NCBI RefSeq assembly: GCF_000803645.1
Contig: NZ_CP009122.1
Span: 4,006,501-4,070,500 of the forward strand
Length of the DNA: 64,000 nt
From: Sphingopyxis fribergensis
GTDB lineage: Bacteria > Pseudomonadota > Alphaproteobacteria > Sphingomonadales > Sphingomonadaceae
Reading direction: 5' to 3'
The notes under the pieces: generated by a model
Told to the model about the DNA's origin: nothing
What the model saw: the letters and a program-made list of their open reading frames with translations, nothing else
The model's database searches: none
Program-made: the position numbers and the translations under genes
Shown: piece by piece, positions 1-7,982 of the stretch
Position numbering within the stretch: position 1 is the first letter of the stretch
Layout of the letters: each line of letters starts with the position of its first letter

Positions 1-370
1 CCGCTGCATCGACGATGCCGCCCACATCGTCGCCTCGGCGCGCGCGCGTCAACGCCCAAAGATGCGTCGAGCGCGTGCCCGACCGGCAATAAGCGAGGAT
101 CGGCCCTGTCGCATCGCCGAGCAACTTGTCGAGCGCATCGATTTGCGCATGGCTGAAGCCCGCATGGCCGATCGGGATCGCGGCATAGGCCAGCCCCTCG
201 GCGGCCGCGGCATGCGCAATATCTTCGCCCTGCGGCGCCTCGGGCTCCTCGCCGTCGGGGCGATTGTTGACGAGCATCGCAAAGCCCGCGGCCTTCGCCT
301 CGGCCACATCCTCAATGCTGATTTGCGGGGCGACGCTATAGTCGGCGGACAGGGTTCGAAAATCGCTCAT
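1..370 (-). CDS. DUF442/TIGR01244-family phosphatase-like protein (partial, 3' end cut)
   Basis: The frame runs off the left edge of the window, so only about 123 N-terminal residues are visible. They begin MSDFRTLSADYSVAPQIS and contain CRSGTRS near residue 96. This is the CX5R phosphatase loop of the dual-specificity-phosphatase-like DUF442 family, which occurs alone or fused to beta-lactamase-fold sulfur enzymes. The run after the loop (HLWALTRARRGDD) also fits that family. Whether a C-terminal domain follows cannot be seen. The family is often annotated as a sulfur transferase, but the substrate is unknown. The start is the first ATG after an upstream GGGAG. Confidence 0.75.
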   Translation of the reverse strand, partial: MSDFRTLSADYSVAPQISIEDVAEAKAAGFAMLVNNRPDGEEPEAPQGEDIAHAAAAEGLAYAAIPIGHAGFSHAQIDALDKLLGDATGPILAYCRSGTRSTHLWALTRARRGDDVGGIVDAA

Positions 371-463
371 GCCAGCGATCTACTCCCGCCGCCCGCTTGC
401 TGACAAGCGTGAAGGTGAGACTGCAGTCCAGGGATGTCGGCTTTGGGTTGGAGAGCGGTCATT

Positions 464-574
464 CCCCTCCCTTTTAGGGAGGGGTTAGGGTGGGTGCGAG
501 CGAAGCGAGTTGCTGTAGAGCGCCGCCTTTGGCGACTACCCAACCCCGGCTCCTCCCTAAAAGGGAGGGGAGAA
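464..574. repeat. Palindromic intergenic repeat (CCTCCCTTTTAGGGAGG type)
   Basis: The arms CCCCTCCCTTTTAGGGAGG and CCTCCCTAAAAGGGAGGGG frame an inner GGTTAGGGTGGGTGCGAGCG/CTACCCAACCCC segment. The element fills the gap between the DUF442 gene and recQ. Related layouts, with arms that are inverted copies around a stem of C-rich and G-rich runs, occur near 13.1 and 19.9 kb. Confidence 0.7.
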
Positions 575-605
575 GAAACGTCCGCTTCCGGTCGAAACCA
601 GACAA

Positions 606-2384
606 TCAAAACTGCCGGATCACATTCAAAAACGCATCGCCCCACGCCTCGAGCTTCTTGCCGCCGACGCCGGGGATATCCGCGAGCGCGCTCCGCGTCG
701 CGGGCCGCTCGCTCGCCATCGTGCGCAGCACCGCGTCGTGAAAGATCACATAGGGCGGCACCCCGGCCTCGGCCGCCAGCTCGCGCCGCATCGCGCGCAG
801 CGCATCGAACAGCGGATCGCCGACGGGATTGGGCGTGGCGCTGGCGCCGCCGCGCCCGGCGCGCTGCGTCCGCTTCACCGGCGGCTCGGCCATCAGCACC
901 GCAGTCTCGCCCTTCATCATCGCGCGCGCCGCGGGGCCGAGCATCAGCCCGCCATGCTCGGTCGTATCGAGCGCCTCGCGCGCCATCAGGCTGCGCACCA
1001 GCGGCTTGATCAGCCGCGCCTCCTCGCCCGCGACGATCCCGAATACCGACAATTTGTCATGCCCGCGGCTCGCGATCCGCTCGTCGCTGCGCCCCGTCAG
1101 CACCGCCTCGATATGCCCGGCGCCAAAGCTCTGCCCGGTTCGATACACCGCGCTCAGCAGCTTCTGCGCGAGCACCGTCGCGTCGACCTGTGCCGCAGGC
1201 TCAAGGCAATTGTCGCAATTGCCGCAGCGCTCGGGTGGGTTCTCGCCAAAGTGCCGCAGCAGCAGCGCGCGGCGGCACTCGACCGTCTCGACCAGCGCCG
1301 CCAAGGCATTGAGCCGCACGCGCTCACCCGCGACCCGCACTTCGGGCAGCTCCGAAAGCCGCATCCGCGCGCGCGCAAAATCGTCGGCGCCCCACAGCAT
1401 CATCGCTTCGGCCGGATCGCCATCGCGCCCCGCGCGGCCGGTTTCCTGATAATAGCTTTCGATCGATTTCGGCAGGCCGGCGTGCGCGACGAAGCGCACG
1501 TCGGGCTTGTCGATCCCCATGCCGAACGCGACCGTCGCGGTGACGATGCCGTCCTCCGATGCGACGAAATCATGCTGGACGCGCGCGCGCAGTTCGGGGT
1601 CGAGCCCAGCATGATAGGCCGCGACCCGGCGACCTGTCGCCGCCGCGATCTGCTCGGCGAGCCGTTCGGTGCCATTGCGCGTCGGCGCATAGACGATCCC
1701 CGGCCCCGGATTGGCAGCGATAAATTCGACGAGCTGCTTCGCCGGACTCACGCGCGGGCGGACCGCATAGCGGATGTTTGGCCGGTCGAACCCCGCAAGA
1801 ATCAACCCGTCGGCGGGTATCCCGAGCTGGACGAGGATATCCTCACGCGTATGCTTGTCCGCCGTCGCCGTGAGCGCGAGCCGCGGCACCGCCGGAAAGG
1901 CGTCGAGCAGCGGCCGCAGCAGGCGGTAATTGGGGCGGAAATCATGCCCCCATTCGCTGACGCAATGCGCCTCGTCGATCGCGAACAGCGCCGGTGTCTG
2001 CGCCTCGAGCAAATTGCGAAACCCCTCGCCCGTCGCGCGTTCGGGTGCCACGTACAAAAGGTCGAGCTGACCGTCGCGATACGCCTGCCGCGTCTCGGCC
2101 CAGTCGGCATCGACGCTGGTCAGCGACGCCGCGCGTATCCCCGCCGCACGCGCGCCGCGCAGCTGGTCGTGCATCAGCGCGATCAGCGGCGACACGACGA
2201 CGACACAGCCGTTCAGCGCGACCGCAGGTAGCTGATAGGTCAGCGACTTGCCCGCCCCCGTCGGCATCACCGCGAGCGTCCGCGCGCCCGCCATCACGCG
2301 ATCGACGACCTCGCCCTGACGCCCGCGAAAGGCGTCGAAACCGAAGGTGGATTTGAGGAGCGGGAGGAGGGCGTCGGCGGACAT
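606..2384 (-). CDS. recQ: ATP-dependent DNA helicase RecQ
   Basis: A 3'-5' superfamily 2 helicase of 592 residues, the usual RecQ length, acting in recombination and replication-fork repair. Visible parts are the N-terminal F..FR.GQ-like ATP-binding motif (FDAFRGRQGEVV), Walker A PTGAGKS at residues 41-47, DEAH at 137-140 followed by CVSEWGHDFRP, a helicase C-terminal domain with QETGRAGRDG, the RQC zinc cysteines (ECRRALLLRHFGE and CGNCDNC), and a C-terminal HRDC domain ending in DIPGVGGKKLEAWG. It stands alone, with palindromic repeats on both sides. Confidence 0.96.
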   Translation of the reverse strand: MSADALLPLLKSTFGFDAFRGRQGEVVDRVMAGARTLAVMPTGAGKSLTYQLPAVALNGCVVVVSPLIALMHDQLRGARAAGIRAASLTSVDADWAETRQAYRDGQLDLLYVAPERATGEGFRNLLEAQTPALFAIDEAHCVSEWGHDFRPNYRLLRPLLDAFPAVPRLALTATADKHTREDILVQLGIPADGLILAGFDRPNIRYAVRPRVSPAKQLVEFIAANPGPGIVYAPTRNGTERLAEQIAAATGRRVAAYHAGLDPELRARVQHDFVASEDGIVTATVAFGMGIDKPDVRFVAHAGLPKSIESYYQETGRAGRDGDPAEAMMLWGADDFARARMRLSELPEVRVAGERVRLNALAALVETVECRRALLLRHFGENPPERCGNCDNCLEPAAQVDATVLAQKLLSAVYRTGQSFGAGHIEAVLTGRSDERIASRGHDKLSVFGIVAGEEARLIKPLVRSLMAREALDTTEHGGLMLGPAARAMMKGETAVLMAEPPVKRTQRAGRGGASATPNPVGDPLFDALRAMRRELAAEAGVPPYVIFHDAVLRTMASERPATRSALADIPGVGGKKLEAWGDAFLNVIRQF

Positions 2385-2430
2385 TGTCGAGGGCGATAGG
2401 AAGTTTATGCGATGGGGGAAACCCCCACAT

Positions 2431-2502
2431 CGTCATTCCCGCGAAAGCGGGAACTTAGTGGCAACATCAGCTCGCTGGGTTCCCGCTTTCGCGGGAATGA
2501 CG
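2431..2502. repeat. REP-like palindromic repeat (CGTCATTCCCGCGAAAGCGG family)
   Basis: A 72-bp element with near-perfect inverted arms, CGTCATTCCCGCGAAAGCGG and its complement, around a short loop with GCAACATCAGCTCGC. It sits between the recQ start and the antiporter stop. Related copies lie at 4225, 22728, 28980 and 50011. RNA from either strand could fold into a long hairpin. Confidence 0.85.
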
Positions 2503-2512
2503 AAAATTGGAT

Positions 2513-4150
2513 TTACGCCAAAGTCAGCATCGCACGCTCGGCCATCCGCGACGCGGTTTCGCGCTCGGCCATCACGACATGGTCGGCGCCGCGGCGCACC
2601 AGATCGTCGACCTCTTCGTCCGAATGCGCGCGCGCGACAATGACCAGCTTGGGGTTGATCGCCCGCGCGCGCCGCACGATCGCGCCTGCCTCGACCCCCT
2701 CGGGGATCGCGATCAGCAGGGTCGAGGCGGTGTCGAGCCCCGCCTGCCGCAAGATACTTTCCTTCGTTGCGTCGCCGACGATCACCGTCGCCCCCGCCGC
2801 ACGCGCTGCGGCGGCCATATCCTTCTCGTCCTCGATCACCGTCAGCCCCTCGCCGCGCCCGCAGATCAAGCTGCCGATATGGCTGCCGACGCGGCCATAG
2901 CCGATCAGCACGACGCCCGCATTGCACGGCGCAGGCAATTCCTCTTCCTCCGCCGGCGCATCCTCGACCGGGGTCTTGCGAACCTGCTTCATCACCAGCG
3001 TAAAGAGGATCGGGTTGCACAGGATCGACAGCATCGACCCCGCAAGGATCAGGTCGCGCCCCGTTTCGGGCAGCACCTTGAGCCCGACGCCCAGCCCCGC
3101 AAGGATGAACGAGAATTCGCCGATCTGCGCCAGGCTGACCGACACCGTCAGCGCCGTTCCCGAACCATGCCCGAACGCCCGGACGAGCGCATAGGCGGCC
3201 AGCGACTTGCCGAACAGGATGATCGCGACCGTCGCCAGCACGGGCCCCGGCTGCTCGATCAGCACCTTGGGATCGAACAGCATCCCCACCGACACAAAGA
3301 ACAGCACCGCAAACGCGTCGCGCAGCGGCAACGTCTCTTCCGCCGCACGCCGCGAAAGCTGCGTCTCGCCAAGGATCATCCCCGCGAAAAATGCGCCGAG
3401 CGCAAAGCTCACATCGAAAATGACTGCCGCGCCGAACGCAACCCCCAGCGCGATCGCCAGCACCGCCAGCCGGAACAGCTCGCGCGACCCCGAATGCGCG
3501 ACCCAGTGCAGCACCCACGGCAGCACCCGCCGCGCGATGACGAACATGAAGGCGACGAAGCCGACGATCTTCACCAGCACAATGCCCGCCGATTGCAGCA
3601 GCCCCGCACCGGCCCCCTCATCGCCGCGGTCGCCGAACATCGCGGGCAACAGCACGAGCGCGAGCACCATGACGAGATCCTCGACGATCAGCCAGCCGAC
3701 CGCGATCCGTCCCTTCTCGGTCTCTACCATATCGCGCGCCTGCAATGCGCGCAGCAGCACGACGGTCGACGCGACCGAGAGCGCCAGCCCGAATACCGCG
3801 CTGCCCTCGATCGACCAGCCGAGCCACAGTCCAAGCATCATGCCGAGTGCCGTCGCGACCGCGATCTGCGCGATTGCCCCCGGCACCGCAATCCTGCGGA
3901 CCGACATCAGATCTTTCAGCGAAAAATGCAGACCCACCCCGAACATCAGCAGGATCACGCCGATCTCGGCGAGCTGGAGCGCGAGCCCGGTGTCGGCGAC
4001 AAAGCCGGGCGTGAACGGCCCGACCAAAATCCCTGCGAGCAGATAACCCGCGATCGGCGATATCTTGAGCCGGTGCGCGAGCGCGCCCATCAGGAACGCC
4101 ACGCCGAGACCGGCGACGATGGTTCCGATCAGGCTGGTGTCATGCGGCAT
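2513..4150 (-). CDS. Kef/YbaL-type monovalent cation:proton antiporter (CPA2)
   Basis: A 545-residue inner-membrane protein. The first ~380 residues are a CPA2 Na+/H+-exchanger domain of about 12 hydrophobic segments (for example LAEIGVILLMFGVGLHFSL). A cytoplasmic TrkA-N Rossmann domain follows, with the NAD-binding stretch VVLIGYGRVGSHIG and VIEDEK. This order is that of E. coli YbaL/KefB/KefC, which export K+ or Na+ in exchange for protons. A TrkA-C domain is missing or very short, as in YbaL. Ion specificity cannot be read from the sequence. It is a single-gene unit between two REP-like repeats. Confidence 0.88.
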   Translation of the reverse strand: MPHDTSLIGTIVAGLGVAFLMGALAHRLKISPIAGYLLAGILVGPFTPGFVADTGLALQLAEIGVILLMFGVGLHFSLKDLMSVRRIAVPGAIAQIAVATALGMMLGLWLGWSIEGSAVFGLALSVASTVVLLRALQARDMVETEKGRIAVGWLIVEDLVMVLALVLLPAMFGDRGDEGAGAGLLQSAGIVLVKIVGFVAFMFVIARRVLPWVLHWVAHSGSRELFRLAVLAIALGVAFGAAVIFDVSFALGAFFAGMILGETQLSRRAAEETLPLRDAFAVLFFVSVGMLFDPKVLIEQPGPVLATVAIILFGKSLAAYALVRAFGHGSGTALTVSVSLAQIGEFSFILAGLGVGLKVLPETGRDLILAGSMLSILCNPILFTLVMKQVRKTPVEDAPAEEEELPAPCNAGVVLIGYGRVGSHIGSLICGRGEGLTVIEDEKDMAAAARAAGATVIVGDATKESILRQAGLDTASTLLIAIPEGVEAGAIVRRARAINPKLVIVARAHSDEEVDDLVRRGADHVVMAERETASRMAERAMLTLA

Positions 4151-4224
4151 GATCCATGCCTAGGGGGCGGGGGCGCGCGAGGTCAAGTTTGTGCCGCGCA
4201 AAAAGGGTCCTACATCCCCCACGT

Positions 4225-4297
4225 CGTCATTCCCGCGAAAGCGGGAACCCAGCGAGCCACCGTTGCTGCTGGGTTGCCGCCTTCGCGGGGAATGACG
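4225..4297. repeat. REP-like palindromic repeat (CGTCATTCCCGCGAAAGCGG family)
   Basis: A 73-bp copy of the family at 2431, with one arm slightly diverged (CCGCCTTCGCGGGGAATGACG). It lies between the antiporter start and the SDR stop. Confidence 0.8.
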
Positions 4298-4308
4298 GAA
4301 GGATTATA

Positions 4309-5073
4309 TCAGCTGCGCGTGATCGACGCGCCGCCGTCGAGCAATGACGCCGTGCCGGTGACAAAGCTCGCATCGTCCGAGGCGAGATAAAGCACCGACT
4401 TCGCAATCTCGATCGGCTGCGCGACGCGCTTCAGCGCGTGCAGGTTGGTGACGAAATCCTGCTTTTCGGCGCTGTCGTTGACCGCCTCGAACATGTCGGT
4501 CGCCACGCCGCCGGGGAGCACCGCATTGACGCGCACATTCTGCGCGCCATATTCGGCGGCGAGCGCCTGCGTCAGGCCGATCAGCCCCGACTTGCTCGCC
4601 GAATAGGCCGCGCTGCCGGGGAAGGCGAAGCTGTAACCGACAAAGGTCGACGTGAAGATCACCGACCCGCCGCCATGCTTCACCATCTCGGCGATCTGGT
4701 GCTTTGCGCCGAGGAACGAGCCGGTGAGGTTGACCGCGAGCGCGTCGGCGAACCCCGCGCCCGACACCTCGGTGCTCGGCCCCGCTTCGCCGAATACCCC
4801 GGCATTGTTGAACGCAATGTCGAGCCGGCCGTAATTGTCGACTGCGGCGCGGACGAGCGCTTCGTGAAACGCTTCGTCGCGGACATCGCCCGCGACCGCG
4901 ACGGCCTTGCCGCCCGCGGCGGCGATTTCACCCACCAGCGCGTCGAGTTCGGCCTCGCGGCGTGCGCCCACAACGACGGACGCACCCTCGGCGGCAAAGA
5001 GTTTCGCGGTTTCGCGGCCGATGCCCGAGCTGACGCCGGCGACGATCGCAACCTTGTTGAGCAAACGATCCAT
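4309..5073 (-). CDS. SDR-family NAD(P)-dependent oxidoreductase
   Basis: A classical short-chain dehydrogenase of 254 residues. It begins MDRLLNKVAIVAGVSSGIGR, with the cofactor motif GVSSGIGR (TGxxxGIG type), NNAG in FNNAGVFGEAG, an upstream catalytic Ser region (FTSTFVGY), YSASKSG as the YxxxK catalytic pair, and a C-terminal VTGTASLLDGG. The start at 5073 has GGAGAAAG just upstream. The frame stays open further upstream but without homology. It is divergent from a LysR gene across a region with inverted repeats, so that regulator probably controls it. The substrate is unknown. Confidence 0.93.
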   Translation of the reverse strand: MDRLLNKVAIVAGVSSGIGRETAKLFAAEGASVVVGARREAELDALVGEIAAAGGKAVAVAGDVRDEAFHEALVRAAVDNYGRLDIAFNNAGVFGEAGPSTEVSGAGFADALAVNLTGSFLGAKHQIAEMVKHGGGSVIFTSTFVGYSFAFPGSAAYSASKSGLIGLTQALAAEYGAQNVRVNAVLPGGVATDMFEAVNDSAEKQDFVTNLHALKRVAQPIEIAKSVLYLASDDASFVTGTASLLDGGASITRS

Positions 5074-5140
5074 GATCTTTCTCCTGTTCGGTGGCGGGCC
5101 CGATGCCCGTCTCGATGAAAGGAAGATGGACCCGAGGCTA

Positions 5141-5191
5141 TGTTCGGAATAGACAGCAACTCTTGACTCTATAATTCGGGAAGTCCGAACA
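5141..5191. promoter_or_regulatory. Putative LysR operator in the SDR/lysR divergent promoter
   Basis: An exact inverted pair, TGTTCGGA at 5141-5148 and TCCGAACA at 5184-5191, spans the gap. Nested in it is TTCGG-N5-CCGAA (5175-5189), which satisfies the LysR T-N11-A rule (T5176, A5188). The right arm abuts the lysR ATG at 5192, which fits negative autoregulation. Binding is inferred, not shown. Confidence 0.55.
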
Positions 5192-6148
5192 ATGATCCGC
5201 ATCGAAGGCATCGCCGCATTTGTCGCCACGGTCGAGCAAGGCTCGATCAGCGGCGCCGCGCGCCAGCTCCGCCTGTCCAAATCGGTGGTCAGCGAACGCC
5301 TGGCCGAACTCGAACGCTCGCTCGGCAGCGCCTTGCTCCATCGCACCACGCGCAAACTCAGCCTGACCGAGGACGGCACCGCCTTCCTGCCGCGCGCGCA
5401 GCGGATTACGCGCGACATAGCCGAAGCCGCCGCCGACATCGCCGAGCGCCGCGGCACCTTGTCGGGCCCGCTGCGCATCGCCGCCCCGGTGACCTTCGCG
5501 CGCCTCCACCTCGGCCCCGCGCTTTACCCGTTCCTGAAGGAGCATCCCGAGATCCAGCTGACGCTCGACCTCGACGACCGCCGCATCGACGTCGCGTCGA
5601 GCGGTCACGACGCAATCATCCGCCACGGCATCATCGACGACACCCGCCTCGTCGCCTGGACCCTCGCCAAAAGCCACCGCCTGCTCACCGCGTCCGCGGC
5701 CTATCTGTCGGAGCATGGCACGCCCCAAACGCTCGAAGACCTCCGCCACCATCGCGGCATCTTCTACACCAACCGCGGCGCCGCCGACTGGCGTTTTCGC
5801 ACGAGCAGCGGCCCGGTATCGATACAGGCGCGCGCGATGTTCGGGGTCAACAACGGCGACATGATGCGCGACGCCGCCATATCCGGGCTGGGCCTCGCGA
5901 TGCTCCCCGCGTTTATCGCGGGGCCGGCGGTGAAGACGGGCGAGTTGGTGGCGGTACCGCTCGACGTCGAACCCGACGAAGAATTTCTCTACATGGCGCA
6001 CGCGCAGGGGCGGAACCCGTCAGCGAAATTGCGGGCGCTGCGGGAGCATTTGCAAAGGGCTTTCGGCAACCCTCCCTATTGGGATCCAATCTTCGCCGCC
6101 GCGGTCGGAGATAAGTTGACTTTGGCTGGCGTTCGATTCAGAGATTAG
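5192..6148 (+). CDS. LysR-family transcriptional regulator
   Basis: A 318-residue LTTR with an N-terminal winged helix (FVATVEQGSISGAARQL then KSVVSERLAELE) and a substrate-binding domain (GPLRIAAPVTFARLHLGPAL). It is divergent from the SDR gene and probably its regulator. Sphingomonad homologues tend to end near PPYWD. Here the frame runs on for about 20 further residues that read into sequence of a different character, at the left edge of a low-G+C cassette. The natural stop was probably lost when the cassette arrived. The effect on function is unknown. Confidence 0.92.
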   Translation: MIRIEGIAAFVATVEQGSISGAARQLRLSKSVVSERLAELERSLGSALLHRTTRKLSLTEDGTAFLPRAQRITRDIAEAAADIAERRGTLSGPLRIAAPVTFARLHLGPALYPFLKEHPEIQLTLDLDDRRIDVASSGHDAIIRHGIIDDTRLVAWTLAKSHRLLTASAAYLSEHGTPQTLEDLRHHRGIFYTNRGAADWRFRTSSGPVSIQARAMFGVNNGDMMRDAAISGLGLAMLPAFIAGPAVKTGELVAVPLDVEPDEEFLYMAHAQGRNPSAKLRALREHLQRAFGNPPYWDPIFAAAVGDKLTLAGVRFRD

Positions 6149-6152
6149 AAAC

Positions 6153-6181
6153 GAGCGCACGGCTAGAGATTCCGTGCGCTC
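6153..6181. other. Perfect stem-loop at the left end of the low-G+C cassette
   Basis: GAGCGCACGG (6153-6162) pairs exactly with CCGTGCGCTC (6172-6181) around a 9-nt loop. It starts four bases after the lysR stop and has no T-run, so it is not a classic terminator. The upstream GTG candidate of the next gene (6174) lies inside the right arm, which argues for a later start. Confidence 0.6.
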
Positions 6182-7031
6182 GCTGATTCTGTGCGCCCTA
6201 AAACTGAAGCTGCGGAACGCGTTGAAAAAAGTACGTCCCACATTCGAACGACCGCCCCTTGTTGAACAGGCGATTACGGTCATTTTTGAGCAGTTGCCTG
6301 ATTTTTCGATCGGCGACTTCGGTTTGTTTTGGACTAAAATCCAGAGCGAGTTTCCGTATTCCGAAGCTCAAACTCCGATCGACGGGAAAATTGAAGGGGA
6401 GGCGTTTCGTCCTCAGCAGTTTCAACTCCGATTGCTGCAAGCCAGCACTCTGCCACGCTGCTTTTACCGCTCGGATAATGGCAGCGAGCTGGTCCAGCTT
6501 CAGCCAAACAGGTTTTCTTTCAACTGGCTCGGCACAGATGATACGCATTATCCCCGGTCCGAAGCCACCATGGCAAGATTCCATGCGCTTTTCGCCCGCT
6601 TTAAGGAATTCGTCGCAGAACGAGATCTTGGGACAATCAAAATCACACAGTGCGAATTGGTGAACGTCAACATCATTGCGGTTGCTGACTTTGGCGAAAG
6701 CTTTGCCGTTGCTCCGCTCATATTCGAAGCTGCAAATTTCGGTCGAAGGGTAGAATTTCTGCAGCCGGAGTCTTACATGAGCAACACGCAACAAGCGATC
6801 ATGGGAAGCGATGGATTTGTCGGTCGACTTTACGCCGAAATTTCTCCCGTCACTAAAATTGAAGACGGAGCGCCTGCTTATCGTTTTGAAATCACGGCTA
6901 GGGGCGCTCCGGCCGAAGACAACAACGGTGTGCAAACCTTTTTCGATTACGCGAGAAACGCATTGAATGGGTCTTTTCTTGCGACGACGACAGAGCACGC
7001 CCAGAAACTATGGGGATTGAAAAATGGCTAG
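6174..7031 (+). CDS. TIGR04255-family protein (first gene of low-G+C cassette)
   Basis: The sequence up to 285 residues long resembles the sporadically distributed TIGR04255 family. It has an N-terminal RPTFERPPLVEQAITVIFEQ, a central region with LQPNRFSFNW, and a later FKEFVAERDLGTIKITQCE. The family has no established function that I know of. The GTG at 6174 gives the longest frame. Family members start close to the RPxFxxPPLVE segment, so the TTG at 6222 (or a nearby start) is at least as likely. A hand count over 6301-6420 gives about 48% G+C against about 65% around it, which points to transfer. Its last 8 bases overlap the next gene, so the two are probably translationally coupled. Confidence 0.75.
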   Translation: MRSLILCALKLKLRNALKKVRPTFERPPLVEQAITVIFEQLPDFSIGDFGLFWTKIQSEFPYSEAQTPIDGKIEGEAFRPQQFQLRLLQASTLPRCFYRSDNGSELVQLQPNRFSFNWLGTDDTHYPRSEATMARFHALFARFKEFVAERDLGTIKITQCELVNVNIIAVADFGESFAVAPLIFEAANFGRRVEFLQPESYMSNTQQAIMGSDGFVGRLYAEISPVTKIEDGAPAYRFEITARGAPAEDNNGVQTFFDYARNALNGSFLATTTEHAQKLWGLKNG

Positions 7032-7542
7032 CGCAGCTATGCTTGTGGACAAGAACTACACTGACGCTCATCCAGAACACAGGATTCTGGATCGTCATCG
7101 CATGCAGGGGACGCCAAAGTTTGTTGGCGAAGCACCCGTTGTGAAGAGCATTGCGACCGGCTTGGCTCCGGGTCTGAACTTGGAAACCACTATCCCGGCA
7201 AACCCTAAAATTGTCGCGGCGATCACGCGTCTCCACGAAATCAAAGAGCTCCATGCGAACTGGGACAGTTACGGTTCCCAAGCGGTATCAGCGACGTCCT
7301 TCCGGCCCGCGCTGGAATTGATCATTGAAGCCGTTCACCGCTGCAAAGAGCCCTCAATTGTCCCATTAGCCGAAGGGGGTATTGGTCTGCGTTGGGAAGA
7401 AGCTGGAAAAGCTTTGGAACTCGACGTGCAGGTCGATGAGGCAGTCGAAGCATATGCCGAAGGCGTCGAAATTGACGAGCCCGTCAATCCAATGTCGATC
7501 AAAGAAGCTATGGAGCTGCTTGTTCGATACTGCCGTACTTGA
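7024..7542 (+). CDS. Uncharacterised protein with LHANWDSYGS motif (second cassette gene)
   Basis: 172 residues, no transmembrane segment or signal peptide. The centre reads RLHEIKELHANWDSYGSQAVS followed by a Pro-rich/GGIGLRWEE stretch and LELDVQVDEAVEAY. I recall uncharacterised proteins with an NWDSYG or NWDGYG core and a GGxxLxW strand, but no function is known to me. The ATG overlaps the end of the TIGR04255 gene (ATGGCTAG). The first ~60 residues look poorly conserved and unstructured. A 15-nt gap separates it from the third gene. Codon use is as A+T-rich as the first gene, so the set probably moved together. Confidence 0.75.
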   Translation: MASAAMLVDKNYTDAHPEHRILDRHRMQGTPKFVGEAPVVKSIATGLAPGLNLETTIPANPKIVAAITRLHEIKELHANWDSYGSQAVSATSFRPALELIIEAVHRCKEPSIVPLAEGGIGLRWEEAGKALELDVQVDEAVEAYAEGVEIDEPVNPMSIKEAMELLVRYCRT

Positions 7543-7557
7543 GGCGGACGCTCCCGC

Positions 7558-7977
7558 GTGGCGACGGCGCCGGATGAACCCATCGACGATCCAACCATCC
7601 CGGATGAAGTGTGGGCGTTGCGCCGCGTCCACATTTCCCAATTCCAAAATGGCCGACCGGACTCCTCAGTTTATAAAGCAGGCAACGAGGGAATCGGAAC
7701 TTCGGTGACACTGTTCCGCGGACCCGAGGATTTGACAAACATCCGGGCTGGTTACCCTTCTCACGGTGTGGTCACAAACCCGGTTCAAGCTTTTCGAGCA
7801 GTGGATTTAGGAATTATGTACACGCCCGAGGAGGGCAATCCAAACCATTGCGAAGTTTTCGGGCAGCGAGGAAAATCCGTCATGCGAAATCTGGCGACAC
7901 AAGCTCGTTGGGTCGTGAGACCTGAAGGGATTGGAGAAGATCAGATTCCAGAGCTATTCATTCCCCCTGCTCACTGA
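7558..7977 (+). CDS. Uncharacterised protein with PNHCEVFG motif (third cassette gene)
   Basis: 139 residues from a GTG start with GAGGCGG about 10 bases upstream. The core is VWALRRVH followed by RPDSSVYKAGNEG, then NPNHCEVFGQRGKS and LATQARWVVRPEG. The pattern R-x-x-SS, P-x-H-x-x-V-x-G and a terminal WVV is one I associate with small hypothetical proteins of unknown role. Invariant-looking His and Arg would suit an enzyme, but that is a guess. It ends five bases before the stop of the convergent exporter gene and closes the cassette. Confidence 0.7.
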   Translation: MATAPDEPIDDPTIPDEVWALRRVHISQFQNGRPDSSVYKAGNEGIGTSVTLFRGPEDLTNIRAGYPSHGVVTNPVQAFRAVDLGIMYTPEEGNPNHCEVFGQRGKSVMRNLATQARWVVRPEGIGEDQIPELFIPPAH

Positions 7978-7982
7978 CCCCC

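Noticed and set aside
464..574. CRISPR array suspected from repeated palindromes
   Set aside because: Repeats here are single dispersed inverted elements, without regular spacers or cas genes anywhere in the window.
2507..4390. Long open frame on the + strand opposite the antiporter gene
   Set aside because: It is an antisense shadow caused by G+C-rich codon bias: Arg/Gln/His-rich with no family motif, whereas the minus-strand frame is a clear Kef/YbaL antiporter. Many such frames (for example 20991-22733, 40307-41935, 50171-52000) were dropped for the same reason.
5163..5175. TTGACT and TATAAT side by side
   Set aside because: They are only one base apart, so they cannot be the -35 and -10 of one promoter.
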